The notes under the pieces were generated by a model. It was not told where the DNA came from. It worked only from the letters and a program-made list of their open reading frames with translations, and made no database searches. A stretch of DNA of 64,000 nucleotides from an uncultured Poribacteria bacterium (GTDB lineage: Bacteria > Poribacteria > WGA-4E > WGA-3G), in contig OX638316.1 in the NCBI GenBank assembly GCA_951812525.1, forward strand, positions 2,080,630 through 2,144,629, read 5' to 3'. How positions within the stretch are numbered: the first letter of the stretch is position 1; each line of letters begins with the position of its first letter. The position numbers and the translations under genes were made by a program. This document shows, one piece after another, positions 8,841-17,091 of the stretch.

Positions 8841-9368
8841 CTAATTTCTAACAGTCAGCAAGACAGTTTTGGTTTCTGAAAAAATTTGGGTATCGGTATC
8901 AATTCCGGAGGTGCCGACTGAAACCACCTCGCTAATCACAGTCACAACGAGTTGGATGACCTCAACTTGAACGTTTTCTCCATTGAGTGTACTAGGAGCA
9001 GTCCAAGTGACTGCATTTTCGCTGATGGTGGAAAGTTCACCATGTTTGGTAATGTTCAGCCAGTTCAACGTGACACTGGTACCTCTAACCCCTTTCACCG
9101 AAGCAGTGAGTTCCGTCTCTTCACCAGGTTGCACCGTTTTCTTTGTAACGGTGATTGTTACGTCAAGATCGGTAATCTGCTCCAGCTTTTCTATGTCTTG
9201 GTTCTGTGTAAGTTCAACGATATCGTCGCTGGTTTCGCCACTCTCTGCTGTTGTGTCCGTATCTGATACTGGATTGTTCAGGTTACTACCACCGCAGCTC
9301 GTCAAATTTAATACAAAACCAATTAGGAGCATCGAAAAAAATACTCCAAGGAATTGAGAAACTCTCAT
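8841..9368 (-). CDS. Small lipoprotein with an Ig-like beta domain
   Basis: This 175-residue protein has a signal peptide with lipobox LTSC, predicting lipid attachment at Cys25. A low-complexity Asp/Thr/Ser/Glu linker follows (about 26-60). The rest (about 66-175) is a beta-strand-rich domain with VTKKTVQPGEETELTASVKG, WLNITKHGELS and VTWTAPS, which resembles bacterial Ig-like domains (BIG type). No catalytic motif is seen. A good GAGGGTGGTGTC leader precedes the ATG. It sits upstream of, and on the same strand as, the LysM-M23 and barrel-transglycosylase genes, so it may belong to the same envelope unit. Function not known. Confidence 0.7.
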   Translation of the reverse strand: MRVSQFLGVFFSMLLIGFVLNLTSCGGSNLNNPVSDTDTTAESGETSDDIVELTQNQDIEKLEQITDLDVTITVTKKTVQPGEETELTASVKGVRGTSVTLNWLNITKHGELSTISENAVTWTAPSTLNGENVQVEVIQLVVTVISEVVSVGTSGIDTDTQIFSETKTVLLTVRN

Positions 9369-9744
9369 GACACCACCCTCTCTTTATATTCAGATCTGGC
9401 AGACGTTTGTATGCTCTGAGACTGATAAAATTCTTGTCTTTATCAACGAATAAGCTTTCGCACAGAAAGGAACAGTTATCTATCGTTTCTGCAATTCTGG
9501 ACACGTTGTTCCTGTGTGCTGGTGGCATGCTTCTGAACTTTTATCTAAAGTCCAATGTATCCTGAAAGTCAACCTTCACTTTTTCAAGATGAGCGTGCAA
9601 ATTAAGCCCATAATCGTTCAAAAAACTTTAGTTGATACAAACGCATACAAAGAGAGTCGGTTACAAAAAATCAAACAAGTACGATAAAGTATATCGTAGA
9701 ATAAAAGGTTTGGCTGGGAGGATTAATCCCAGCCAGAGTTATTG
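9369..9744. other. Intergenic region, no gene seen
   Basis: About 376 bases of rather AT-rich sequence upstream of the lipoprotein gene and downstream of the cytochrome gene. The only structure I can support is the terminator-like hairpin listed separately. The promoter for the lipoprotein-LysM-barrel unit should be here, but I could not pick a convincing -35/-10 pair. Confidence 0.5.
9712..9734 (-). terminator. Rho-independent terminator of the cytochrome c gene
   Basis: A perfect 8-bp stem (GGCTGGGA / TCCCAGCC) with a 7-base loop lies 10 bases beyond the cytochrome stop codon on the minus strand. It is followed by AAACCTTTTATT, a moderate T run. Position and stem strength support a terminator. 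Confidence 0.65.
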
Positions 9745-10515
9745 TTATTTTGCTGTGTTTTCTATCTGATCGCGCAGAAATGCGATAATGTCAGCGATGT
9801 CTTGGTCACTGAGGATATCCGGGGCGTAGAACGGCATGAGTGAGCCGCCGCCACGAATTTTACCAGCCCAGCGCGCCATCGTGGCATCAATATTGCGCGG
9901 TGCTCTAGAGCGGACCAGTTGTGGTCCGATTCCAGCCTTCTTAACCGATGGGTGACAAGTAATGCAGGCGCGTCCGAAAAGTTGCCAACCGTTGCTCGCA
10001 TCACCGCTCATAGCGGCGATGTCCTCGCCCGCTTTCTTTATAGCGTCTTTATCGAGCATAGCGATTTCAAACTCGGGGCCTTTATTGTCGCCGGAAATAA
10101 CTTCAAAATAAGCCATAAGTGCTTCGGCATGTTCAGCTGGAATTGCGGTAGGATTAACTTTATCGGGTGGCACTCTCTGTAGGAAATGTTCATAACAGAA
10201 GCCACCGCCGCCCGCTGCACGGGCGAAGTCTGCGCCTTTGATCATCCCGCCTTTTGCTTCTCCACGGTGTGGAACACCGACCACGCTATGTCCGGCGCGA
10301 ATCACGCCATCCGGTTTCGCTGTTTCGTCGAAATCGGCGTGACAGCTTGCGCAGGCAAGCCCAGTCGCTTTTGACGGGTCGATTGTGCCTTTAAAGGTTG
10401 GATCGTGGAAAAGTTCTCGCCCCAGTTGCGCTTTATCTGACATTTGGGCTTGCGTTAGCACGACAAACGCCATAATTAGAGCGCCACAGAGGCCGAGTGA
10501 AACAAATTTACGCAT
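9745..10515 (-). CDS. Secreted di-haem c-type cytochrome
   Basis: The 256-residue protein has a signal peptide (cleavage near TQAQ) and two haem c motifs: C55-A-S-C-H59 and C184-I-T-C-H188. Each haem domain is followed by Met-containing segments that could supply axial ligands, for example GGSLMPFYAPDILSDQDIADIIAFL near the C-terminus, typical of cytochrome c class I. The N-terminal domain resembles the cytochrome-c-peroxidase-like ELFHDPTFKG opening, but only one CxxCH is in that half. It probably carries electrons in the periplasm; its redox partner is not in the window. Two ATGs are adjacent, and AAAGGAG spacing favours the second. Confidence 0.85.
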   Translation of the reverse strand: MRKFVSLGLCGALIMAFVVLTQAQMSDKAQLGRELFHDPTFKGTIDPSKATGLACASCHADFDETAKPDGVIRAGHSVVGVPHRGEAKGGMIKGADFARAAGGGGFCYEHFLQRVPPDKVNPTAIPAEHAEALMAYFEVISGDNKGPEFEIAMLDKDAIKKAGEDIAAMSGDASNGWQLFGRACITCHPSVKKAGIGPQLVRSRAPRNIDATMARWAGKIRGGGSLMPFYAPDILSDQDIADIIAFLRDQIENTAK

Positions 10516-10628
10516 CATAAACTCCTTTCAAACTATGTTTCTCTAATATTTTATCAAAATATGACATTTTAATCAATAAAAAAGTGCTTTAAGTCGGATA
10601 TTGAGACGTTGGACAGCCTTAATTCGCA

Positions 10629-11192
10629 TTAAATTAATTTCAACACGGCAATATAAGGCAGGTTTCTATACTGCTGGGCATAGTCAAGCCCATAGCCAAC
10701 AACGAAAGTATCTGGAATCTCAAAACCGGTGTAGTCAATAGCCACGGGTACTTGACGTTGAGAAGGCTTATCAAGCAGTGTACAGACTTTAATCGTTTTC
10801 GGTTTCAACGTCCACAGGTGTTCGTGGAGAAACTTCAAGGTATGCCCGGTGTCAACGATGTCTTCTACGATTAGAATATGCCGTTGTTCAAGGTAGTCGG
10901 TACCGCCGCGAATGAGTTCTACAGCCGATGGCTTGGTACTATCCTGGTAACTCATAAGTTGGACGAATTCAAACCGGAGCCGGACTTCCTTGACTGGATT
11001 TTCAAGTTGTGCGCTGAAGATAGCACGCGCGAGATCTGCGAAGAATATCACGCTACCTCTAAGCACACCTAATAGCACCAGCTCTTGGTTTTCGTAATCG
11101 GTGGCTATCTGAGCACCGAGTTCGTGAATACGATTCTGAAGATGTGATTCAGAGATTAAAACAGATTCAGGAAGAGGGTTCGTCGCTGGCAT
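10629..11192 (-). CDS. hpt: Hypoxanthine phosphoribosyltransferase
   Basis: This 187-residue purine-salvage enzyme converts hypoxanthine or guanine plus PRPP to IMP or GMP. The PRPP-binding loop VEDIVDTGHT is at 109-118, preceded by ILGVLRGS-like text (LLGVLRGSVIFFADL), both diagnostic. The aromatic/C-terminal region GYGLDYAQQYRNLPYIAVL is also family-typical. I start at the ATG of MPATNPLPES, which overlaps the 3' end of tilS by 26 bases; upstream in-frame sequence is tilS read in another frame. The tilS-hpt pairing is widespread in bacteria and supports both calls. Confidence 0.93.
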   Translation of the reverse strand: MPATNPLPESVLISESHLQNRIHELGAQIATDYENQELVLLGVLRGSVIFFADLARAIFSAQLENPVKEVRLRFEFVQLMSYQDSTKPSAVELIRGGTDYLEQRHILIVEDIVDTGHTLKFLHEHLWTLKPKTIKVCTLLDKPSQRQVPVAIDYTGFEIPDTFVVGYGLDYAQQYRNLPYIAVLKLI

Positions 11193-12624
11193 AACGTAAG
11201 TGGATATATTGCGGCGTGCTGGGTTTAATCTTGAACGGCTCACTGGTGGTATAACCGATGATCCACAAAACCTCATTCCCGCAGACGAGTAGTGGGATAC
11301 AATCCCGTTCGTAGCGAGGCACCTTGGCATCTATCAAAAAATCCTTAATCTTTTTTGTTCCTTGCATACCGTATGGCTGAAACCGGTCCCCTTGTTGCCG
11401 ATTACGCACCGTGAGCGGTAATGTTTCTGCGATTGTGCCCCTTAGTTTTTCATAATCAAATATCGCCTCAAACTTGCCGTCCGGTAAAGTTAGCGTCTCA
11501 TCAGACGGGACATCACCTACTTCTGCGATTATCTCCGCTTTTAGAGCCGTGATAGACGTTTTACCGGGAACAGTGAGCCGATAGGCAAAACTCTCCGTTC
11601 TAACAGGAAGTAAAGATCCTGAACGCTCAAAGATGAGGTGCTGATAGACACGTTGGAACCGTAAACCGTTTGGGAGTGCCAACACGGCATTGGGTGTGTT
11701 ACCTTCGATAAGGTTTAGCATCGCCTCACAGTGCACGAAATAGAGGTCGCTTGTGTCGCCTAATATCTCAGAAATACTCTGCCGGAGCATCCGTCTCTGT
11801 AACGCAATATGATATTCGCGGAATTTTGCCCTATCGAGGATAACACTATTCTGTTCGACAGCTTCATTCGTATTTGGTATCCGACATGCTTCAAAGGCTG
11901 CCTGCGCGATTGTATCAAGGTATTCCGACTCGGCACCTAACACATCGGCAGTACGGTTTAATCCGGTTCTGATATTTGGATTATAGTCGCTTTCGAGGAT
12001 AGGTATCAGTTCGTGACGGATACGGTTGCGCAAATAACGTTTGTCTGTGTTCGTTGAATCGTGCTGTGGGTTCACACCTATCGAGGTGAGGAACGCTTCA
12101 ATCTGTTCACGTGTAAATCCTATGAGCGGTCGCATAATCTTGATGTCTCTGACCGGGGCGATACCTTTCAATCCAACGGCTCCACTCCCTCGGATGAGGT
12201 TCATCAAAACAGTCTCGGCGGTATCATCCTGATGGTGCCCCAGAGCGACCTTGGTAGCCCCGATTTCTCTACAAACATCCTCGTAAAATTGGTATCGTGC
12301 TTTACGTCCTGCTGTTTCTACTGAGAGTTTCCACTGCTTTGCCAGACAATCTACTTCAGCGCGTCGGACGGTACACGGCAATTCCAGGAGGAACGCGTGC
12401 CGCTGAACGAAGTCCGCATCCCCATCCGCATCCGGACGGAGGCAGTGATTTAAATGCGCCACATGAAACTGACACTTGAGTTGTGGGCGTAAGGCGTGCA
12501 ATCCATACAGGAGTGCAAGCGAATCCGCACCGCCTGAGACAGCAACGAGCACGGTTTCGCCGTTCTCAATCATTGCGTGTTGCAAAATGAAGCGGTGCAT
12601 CTGTTGGACAAAGTCGGTTGTCAT
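11167..12624 (-). CDS. tilS: tRNA(Ile)-lysidine synthase
   Basis: The 485-residue enzyme attaches lysine to C34 of the CAU anticodon of tRNA-Ile2, changing its decoding from AUG to AUA and its charging from Met to Ile. The ATP-pyrophosphatase P-loop SGGADS is at 30-35 in VLVAVSGGADSLALLYGL. HHQDDTAETVLMNLIRGSG, LRPLIGFT-like text and NRIRHELIP follow, as expected for TilS. The C-terminal substrate domains are present (RQQGDRFQPYGMQGTKKIKDFLID), so the protein is full length. It lies 22 bases downstream of a CAU-anticodon tRNA gene and overlaps hpt. Confidence 0.95.
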   Translation of the reverse strand: MTTDFVQQMHRFILQHAMIENGETVLVAVSGGADSLALLYGLHALRPQLKCQFHVAHLNHCLRPDADGDADFVQRHAFLLELPCTVRRAEVDCLAKQWKLSVETAGRKARYQFYEDVCREIGATKVALGHHQDDTAETVLMNLIRGSGAVGLKGIAPVRDIKIMRPLIGFTREQIEAFLTSIGVNPQHDSTNTDKRYLRNRIRHELIPILESDYNPNIRTGLNRTADVLGAESEYLDTIAQAAFEACRIPNTNEAVEQNSVILDRAKFREYHIALQRRMLRQSISEILGDTSDLYFVHCEAMLNLIEGNTPNAVLALPNGLRFQRVYQHLIFERSGSLLPVRTESFAYRLTVPGKTSITALKAEIIAEVGDVPSDETLTLPDGKFEAIFDYEKLRGTIAETLPLTVRNRQQGDRFQPYGMQGTKKIKDFLIDAKVPRYERDCIPLLVCGNEVLWIIGYTTSEPFKIKPSTPQYIHLRYASDEPSS

Positions 12625-12646
12625 GGGGTGTGCCTTAAAAGGGCAA

Positions 12647-12718
12647 TGCCGGTGCGGAGAGTCGAACTCCGGACAGCACGATTATGAGTCGTGTGCTCTA
12701 CCACTGAGCTACACCGGC
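12647..12718 (-). tRNA. tRNA with CAU anticodon (elongator Met or Ile2)
   Basis: The folded cloverleaf has a 7-bp acceptor stem (GCCGGTG/CACCGGC), a D-stem GCTC/GAGC, an anticodon arm CACGA-CTCATAA-TCGTG with anticodon CAT, a T-arm CGGAG-TTCGACT-CTCCG, and discriminator A. No CCA is encoded. The 1-72 pair is G-C, so it is not the initiator. Sequence alone does not settle elongator tRNA-Met versus tRNA-Ile2, the TilS substrate. Its place 22 bases upstream of tilS makes the question worth answering. Confidence 0.93.
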
Positions 12719-12763
12719 ACTTTTCTGGGTAAGTTTGTGAACTTTACCCTAAAAACTGTATTA

Positions 12764-12792
12764 AGTATAACATATATTACAAAAAAAGTCAA
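12764..12792 (-). promoter_or_regulatory. Sigma-70-type promoter for tRNA(CAU)-tilS-hpt
   Basis: On the minus strand TTGACT and TATACT are separated by 17 bases, close to the housekeeping consensus. The -10 ends 45 bases before the tRNA 5' end. Between them lies a near-perfect inverted repeat (12727-12749, GGGTAAGTT/AACTTTACCC) that would form a hairpin in the leader. Confidence 0.65.
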
Positions 12793-12840
12793 GTATCTTG
12801 GGCTTTTTTCGTAGATGCGTCATGGAAAATCGGATTGGCA

Positions 12841-13689
12841 TTAAAGAAAGTAATACTTTGCGCGTTCTGTTTCGGGCATATAATCCGGGCGGGTTCGATA
12901 CCAGCGGAAGTGTTCATAGTGGGCAGTGTAGTGTTCACCATCTCGGCTGTCGTTGTAGCTGAGAAACAGCATTCGCCGAGCACCGTGCGATGTGTTGGGT
13001 GCCGCCGCATGTGGTGTGAAACAGGTAAAGATCGCCATGTCTCCCGGTTCTAAATCCACATAGACGTGTTCCTCGTTCGTAAGTCGTTCAGGGTCGATCT
13101 GGGTTTTGTCTAGGGAACCGGGTTCATGTAAAAATCCCTTATGATGCCCCGTCCACAACTCTGTGCACCCATTCTCTTTCGTGCTTGCATCAAGTGCAAC
13201 TGAGACGGTAAGGAGACTATGTGGGAATCCTTGCCACCAATTGTAATCTTGGTGAAGTCCATTGCCGTGGCTATCGGGTGGCTTGAAGATGAGTTTATCT
13301 TTGAACAGCACCGCTTCGTAGCCATTGTACAGGGAAGCCAACCGATCCATAATTCGTCTATCACGGGTGAGTGCGGAGAATAAGGGTGAGATACTTACAA
13401 ACGGGTCAATTTTCCATGGGTGACCATCTGCTAACATCTCGAATCGAAGATTGTATCTCGGCTCAAGCTGAAATTCACGACTCAACGAAAGCCCATGATC
13501 GAGAATCCGTTCTGTCTCTTGACGATAGATTTCAATCTCTTCAGGTTGGAATACATCGCGAAGAATGAGGAATCCGTTCTCGTTATACGCGTCAATTTCA
13601 GCGGTGTCAAGGGCAAAGCGGAGTTGCCGTTGCTGTGGACCGTTCCATTGCGGTGTGCCCGTTTCAGATGGGCGTTCGACACTTACCAT
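12841..13689 (-). CDS. Phytanoyl-CoA dioxygenase (PhyH) family protein
   Basis: This 282-residue protein belongs to the Fe(II)/2-oxoglutarate oxygenase superfamily. The iron triad is visible: His146 and Asp148 in GLHQDYNWWQGF and His227 in FTPHAAAPNTS. Arg238/239 shortly after is a candidate 2-oxoglutarate-binding residue. The N-terminal EIDAYNENGFLILRDVFQPEEI is the usual PhyH opening. A GGAG site precedes the ATG. The enzyme should couple decarboxylation of 2-oxoglutarate to hydroxylation of an unknown small molecule. It is followed 16 bases upstream on the map by a secreted tag-bearing protein (start at 14374) on the same strand. Confidence 0.88.
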   Translation of the reverse strand: MVSVERPSETGTPQWNGPQQRQLRFALDTAEIDAYNENGFLILRDVFQPEEIEIYRQETERILDHGLSLSREFQLEPRYNLRFEMLADGHPWKIDPFVSISPLFSALTRDRRIMDRLASLYNGYEAVLFKDKLIFKPPDSHGNGLHQDYNWWQGFPHSLLTVSVALDASTKENGCTELWTGHHKGFLHEPGSLDKTQIDPERLTNEEHVYVDLEPGDMAIFTCFTPHAAAPNTSHGARRMLFLSYNDSRDGEHYTAHYEHFRWYRTRPDYMPETERAKYYFL

Positions 13690-13705
13690 CGTTGTCTCCT
13701 GTCTG

Positions 13706-14374
13706 CTATTGAATCCGAACGTCTGTTTTCAGCTGTCCCCAGCGAGTTGCCAGTTTGCCATTGGGTTCAACAGCGAAGGCAGGGATATCTTCTCCGTCAA
13801 TGATCAGATTGTCGAAATGGACGTTTGCCTCATAGGTAATAAAGCCGATGCGTCCACTGTCGCGGAATTTCGCATCGTCTGCATCGTCGAATAGAAGTTC
13901 ATCATCGACGAAGCATTGGTAATTCTGCCCCTCTGCAACAATCTTAAGACGATAGGTTTCGCCGACTTCCGGTTCAAGCGGTAGAGGGGTTGCGATGTGG
14001 TCCCATTGATTCTCTTTCCATCGCGAGAATTGGCATTTGTGCTGATCTGTGCGGATCCAGTATCGCATGGCGTTGTCTCCGTCTGTATCGGCGCGGATTA
14101 ACACACCAGCAGCATTCACGCCCACGTTTTTCACCAAGGTCACATCTACTTCAAGGGTATAATCCGTCCAATCTTCATCGCCGAACATTGTCTTGGCGTA
14201 CTGTGCGCCAGAGGTTTCGGCGTAAGCGTCCTTCTGGATCTTCCACTCGCCACTGACCTCATTCCAGCCATCCGGAAGCCCATTGTCAAAGTTTTCCTGC
14301 CATACTCCTGCCGAAGCGGTGGAAGTCAATATGGCGATCATGAATATAACTGAAACTACATTTGCGTAGCGCAT
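13706..14374 (-). CDS. Secreted concanavalin-like (DUF1080-type) protein with C-terminal TTWG-type tag
   Basis: The 222-residue protein has a signal peptide (MRYANVVSVIFMIAILTSTASAG) and one lectin-fold beta domain, about 30-195, with WQENFDNGLPDGWNEVSGEWKI-like and VHFDNLIIDG-like ends. This resembles the DUF1080 / LamG-like jelly rolls that bind or act on sugars. After this domain comes the short C-terminal signature VEPNGKLATRWGQLK, shared with four other secreted proteins in this window. GGAGG precedes the ATG. The next gene downstream is a PhyH oxygenase. I see no catalytic motif that I would trust, so a binding role is as likely as an enzymatic one. Confidence 0.78.
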   Translation of the reverse strand: MRYANVVSVIFMIAILTSTASAGVWQENFDNGLPDGWNEVSGEWKIQKDAYAETSGAQYAKTMFGDEDWTDYTLEVDVTLVKNVGVNAAGVLIRADTDGDNAMRYWIRTDQHKCQFSRWKENQWDHIATPLPLEPEVGETYRLKIVAEGQNYQCFVDDELLFDDADDAKFRDSGRIGFITYEANVHFDNLIIDGEDIPAFAVEPNGKLATRWGQLKTDVRIQ

Positions 14375-14545
14375 TGATTCCTCCGGTTATTGATTCGTTG
14401 ATGTAAACCATTTAACTGCTAAGAACATATTTGATGGGTGTTGGTGGAGAAAACAGGTGCCTCTCGTTATGTTTTCTGGATATCAGTTGGTACTTTACCA
14501 GAAAACACAAAAAGGTTCAAGAAGGTTGTGGGTGGGATAAAAGAA

Positions 14546-14619
14546 TTGCAGGGGCGGGATTTGAACCCGCGTCCTCCGGGTTATGAGCCCGACGAGCTAC
14601 CTGACTGCTCTACCCTGCG
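14546..14619 (-). tRNA. Initiator tRNA-fMet (CAU)
   Basis: The 74-base cloverleaf shows all initiator hallmarks: a C1-A72 mismatch at the end of the acceptor stem (CGCAGGG/CCCTGCA), three consecutive G-C pairs in the anticodon stem (GGG-CTCATAA-CCC), anticodon CAT and discriminator A. CCA is not encoded. It lies 23 bases downstream of tRNA-Leu on the same strand. Confidence 0.95.
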
Positions 14620-14642
14620 ATAAGAAATATTGAAGCAAATCA

Positions 14643-14728
14643 TGGTCGAGGAGGGACTTGAACCCTCACACCTTTTTAAGGGCGACGGATTTTAAGTCCG
14701 TTGTGTCTACCGATTCCACCACTCGACC
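14643..14728 (-). tRNA. tRNA-Leu (UAA)
   Basis: The 86-base gene has acceptor stem GGTCGAG/CTCGACC, the anticodon arm ACGGA-CTTAAAA-TCCGT with anticodon TAA, a long class II variable arm and the T-arm GAGGG-TTCAAGT-CCCTC. It reads UUA (and UUG by wobble) codons. Confidence 0.95.
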
Positions 14729-14743
14729 GCGAATTCTGTTAAT

Positions 14744-14773
14744 AGTATATACTATGCGTTGGGTATTTGTCAA
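14744..14773 (-). promoter_or_regulatory. Sigma-70-type promoter for tRNA-Leu and tRNA-fMet
   Basis: A perfect TTGACA is followed after 18 bases by TATACT on the minus strand, ending 15 bases before the tRNA-Leu 5' end. This is the strongest consensus promoter I found in the window and fits a stable-RNA transcript. Confidence 0.65.
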
Positions 14774-14930
14774 CTTTTTTTGATTTTTTCGAGAAAAAGT
14801 TACTAATCCCGCAGTGTTCATGTGGAATTCTATGCTATTTTGGTGGAGATGTCAAGGTTTAACCGAGAAATTGGGAGATGCTTTTCCGACGCTTGACTTT
14901 TTTTCGAGAATCACATATCATGAAGGTATT

Positions 14931-15707
14931 ATGAAAAACGTTAAACTTGCATCAGGACATGAAATACCAATACTGGGTTTGGGAACCTGGCAATTAAAAG
15001 GACGACAATGCGAACGTATTGTCAAAGAGGCTATCGCGTTGGGCTATACTCACATCGACACGGCGTGGATGTACCAAAACCAACGCGAGATTGGGAAAGC
15101 ACTTCGTGACATTCGCATTGACCGAGATGATATCTTTCTCACGACCAAAATTTGGGGAACCCATCTTAATCATGCCCACGTTCTCTCCCAATTTGAAGAG
15201 TGTTTGAGTGATCTACAAATGGATTACGTTGATTTGTTGTTGATTCACCATCCAAGGGATTCTGTTCCGTTTGCTGAAACCTTTGCCGCTTTTCACGAAA
15301 TCTATGAAGCGGGAAAGGTAAAAAGCATCGGTATCAGCAATTTTAGCATTGAGCAGGTCGAGGAATCACGTGAAGTCTCCGCACTTCCGATTTGCACAAA
15401 TCAGGTGGAATACCATGTCCGGAGAAACCGTTCAGAATTGCGGGATTACTGTCACGCGCGAGACGTTATAATGACGGCGCACCGTCCGTTAGCTGTTGGA
15501 GATCTTGCCGGTGATACAACGTTGCGTGAGATCGGCGAAAATCACGGAAAGACGGCAGCGCAGGTGGCGTTACGGTGGCTCATACAACAAGACATCATCA
15601 CGATTCCGAAATCTGGTTCAGTGCCGCATTTACGTGAAAATTTGGATGTTTTTGAATGGCAGTTAACCGATGCGGAAATGCAAATACTTGATGCTTTAGA
15701 TGGCTAA
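14931..15707 (+). CDS. Aldo/keto reductase
   Basis: This 258-residue NADPH-dependent reductase has the complete AKR catalytic tetrad: Asp43, Tyr48, Lys73 and His106 (in HIDTAWMY, TTKIW and LIHHPRD). GIGLGTW-like and IGISNF segments and the C-terminal ITIPKSGSVPHLRENLDVF (phosphate/NADPH binding) are typical of small bacterial AKRs such as 2,5-diketogluconate reductases. I start at the ATG of MKNVKLASGHEIPILG, which has an AAGG site and matches family length; an upstream in-frame extension is not family-like. It is 56 bases ahead of the luciferase-like oxidoreductase gene. Confidence 0.92.
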   Translation: MKNVKLASGHEIPILGLGTWQLKGRQCERIVKEAIALGYTHIDTAWMYQNQREIGKALRDIRIDRDDIFLTTKIWGTHLNHAHVLSQFEECLSDLQMDYVDLLLIHHPRDSVPFAETFAAFHEIYEAGKVKSIGISNFSIEQVEESREVSALPICTNQVEYHVRRNRSELRDYCHARDVIMTAHRPLAVGDLAGDTTLREIGENHGKTAAQVALRWLIQQDIITIPKSGSVPHLRENLDVFEWQLTDAEMQILDALDG

Positions 15708-15763
15708 GTTTAAGACCTTACCGTCACCGAAGCGGAAATTAATATAGGGAACAATTGGAGCGT

Positions 15764-17047
15764 ATGAAATTTGGATTGTTTTACGAACATCAAATCCCGC
15801 GTCCGTGGCATGACGGCGCGGAACATAAACTTTTTCAAGATGCCTTAGCACAGGTAGAGCTTGCTGACAGACTTGGATTCGACTATATTTGGGAGGTCGA
15901 GCACCATTTTCTTGAGGAATATTCACACTCTTCTGCCCCGGAGGTGTTTCTTGCCGCATGTAGCCAGCGGACGAGTCAGATTCGGTTAGGGCACGGGATC
16001 GTGCTGATGCCGCCAGGCTATAACCATCCGGCGCGCGTCGCCGAACGTATTGCGACCCTTGATCTTGTATCAGACGGTCGTGTAGAGTGGGGGACTGGGG
16101 AATCTGCTTCGCACATGGAACTCGGTGGGTTCAATGTTGACCCGAAATGCAAACGCGAGATGTGGGCAGAATGCACACGCGAAACGGCAAAAATGATGGT
16201 GCAATCACCTTATGCTGGGTATGATGGGCAGTATTTTTCGATGCCGACGCGCAATGTGCTACCTAAGCCGTTGCAAACCCCGCATCCGCCGCCTTGGGTG
16301 GCGTGTTCAAGCCGTGAGAGTCTCCGCTACGCTGCTCGATACGGACTTGGTGCGTTAACCTTCGCCTTCGTCGATGCAGAGGAAGCCAAATTTTGGGTCG
16401 AAGAGTATTACGACATCTTCGAGAAAGAGTGCGAGCCTTTGACGCAGCGGGTGAATCCCAATATCGCCATGGTATCGGGATTTTCATGCCACGACGACGA
16501 AGATGTTGCGGTTGCGCGTGGATTAGACGGCTTACGGTTCTTCCGATTTGCGCTCGCACACTATTATCACAACGGCTCGCAAATACCCGGAGAGACTGAT
16601 ATTTGGCAACTTTATAAACAGACACCGCAGGATCCTGCTGAAGCCAGAGCAGGGATCGGCACGCCTGATCAGATACGTGAACACTTGGAGATAATGGAGA
16701 GTGCTGGCGTGGACCAGGTCGTTTTCATTCAGCAGGCAGGTGCCAACCGTCATGAAGATATATGTGAATCGTTGGAGTTGTTCGCTGAACGAGTGCTCCC
16801 TGACTTCAAGGAACGAGACGCTGCACAAGTTGCTAAAAAAAGTGAGCGACTCGCTGAAGTAATTGCGGCAGCAGAAAAACGGAAACCGGCGTTGACTTCC
16901 CTCAGTGAAGTTCCTATTGTTGATTCTTATCCTGTCCTCAAACGGAAACTGGAGGAAAAAAAGGAAGAACCGGGCGATAAGGAAATGAGCGATGATGGTA
17001 AAAAGTTTTTGCTTTCAATAGAAGGTGGTAAGCGGACAACAGGCTGA
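15764..17047 (+). CDS. LLM-class (luciferase-like) flavin-dependent oxidoreductase
   Basis: The 427-residue protein is a bacterial-luciferase-fold monooxygenase. KFGLFYEHQIPRPW at the N-terminus, DYIWEVEHHFLEEYSHSSAPEV, LGHGIVLMPPGYNHP and RVEWGTGES match the family. An FMN/F420-type pocket is expected; the cofactor cannot be told from sequence. The last 60 residues are highly charged and probably disordered (KRKLEEKKEEPGDKEMSD), an unusual tail for this family. The ATG has a close GGAG; a TTG three codons earlier is possible. Substrate unknown. Confidence 0.85.
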   Translation: MKFGLFYEHQIPRPWHDGAEHKLFQDALAQVELADRLGFDYIWEVEHHFLEEYSHSSAPEVFLAACSQRTSQIRLGHGIVLMPPGYNHPARVAERIATLDLVSDGRVEWGTGESASHMELGGFNVDPKCKREMWAECTRETAKMMVQSPYAGYDGQYFSMPTRNVLPKPLQTPHPPPWVACSSRESLRYAARYGLGALTFAFVDAEEAKFWVEEYYDIFEKECEPLTQRVNPNIAMVSGFSCHDDEDVAVARGLDGLRFFRFALAHYYHNGSQIPGETDIWQLYKQTPQDPAEARAGIGTPDQIREHLEIMESAGVDQVVFIQQAGANRHEDICESLELFAERVLPDFKERDAAQVAKKSERLAEVIAAAEKRKPALTSLSEVPIVDSYPVLKRKLEEKKEEPGDKEMSDDGKKFLLSIEGGKRTTG

Positions 17048-17091
17048 AAGCTAAATCTGTGCCCTGTAAAACACGACTGTAAGGTTTTGAA

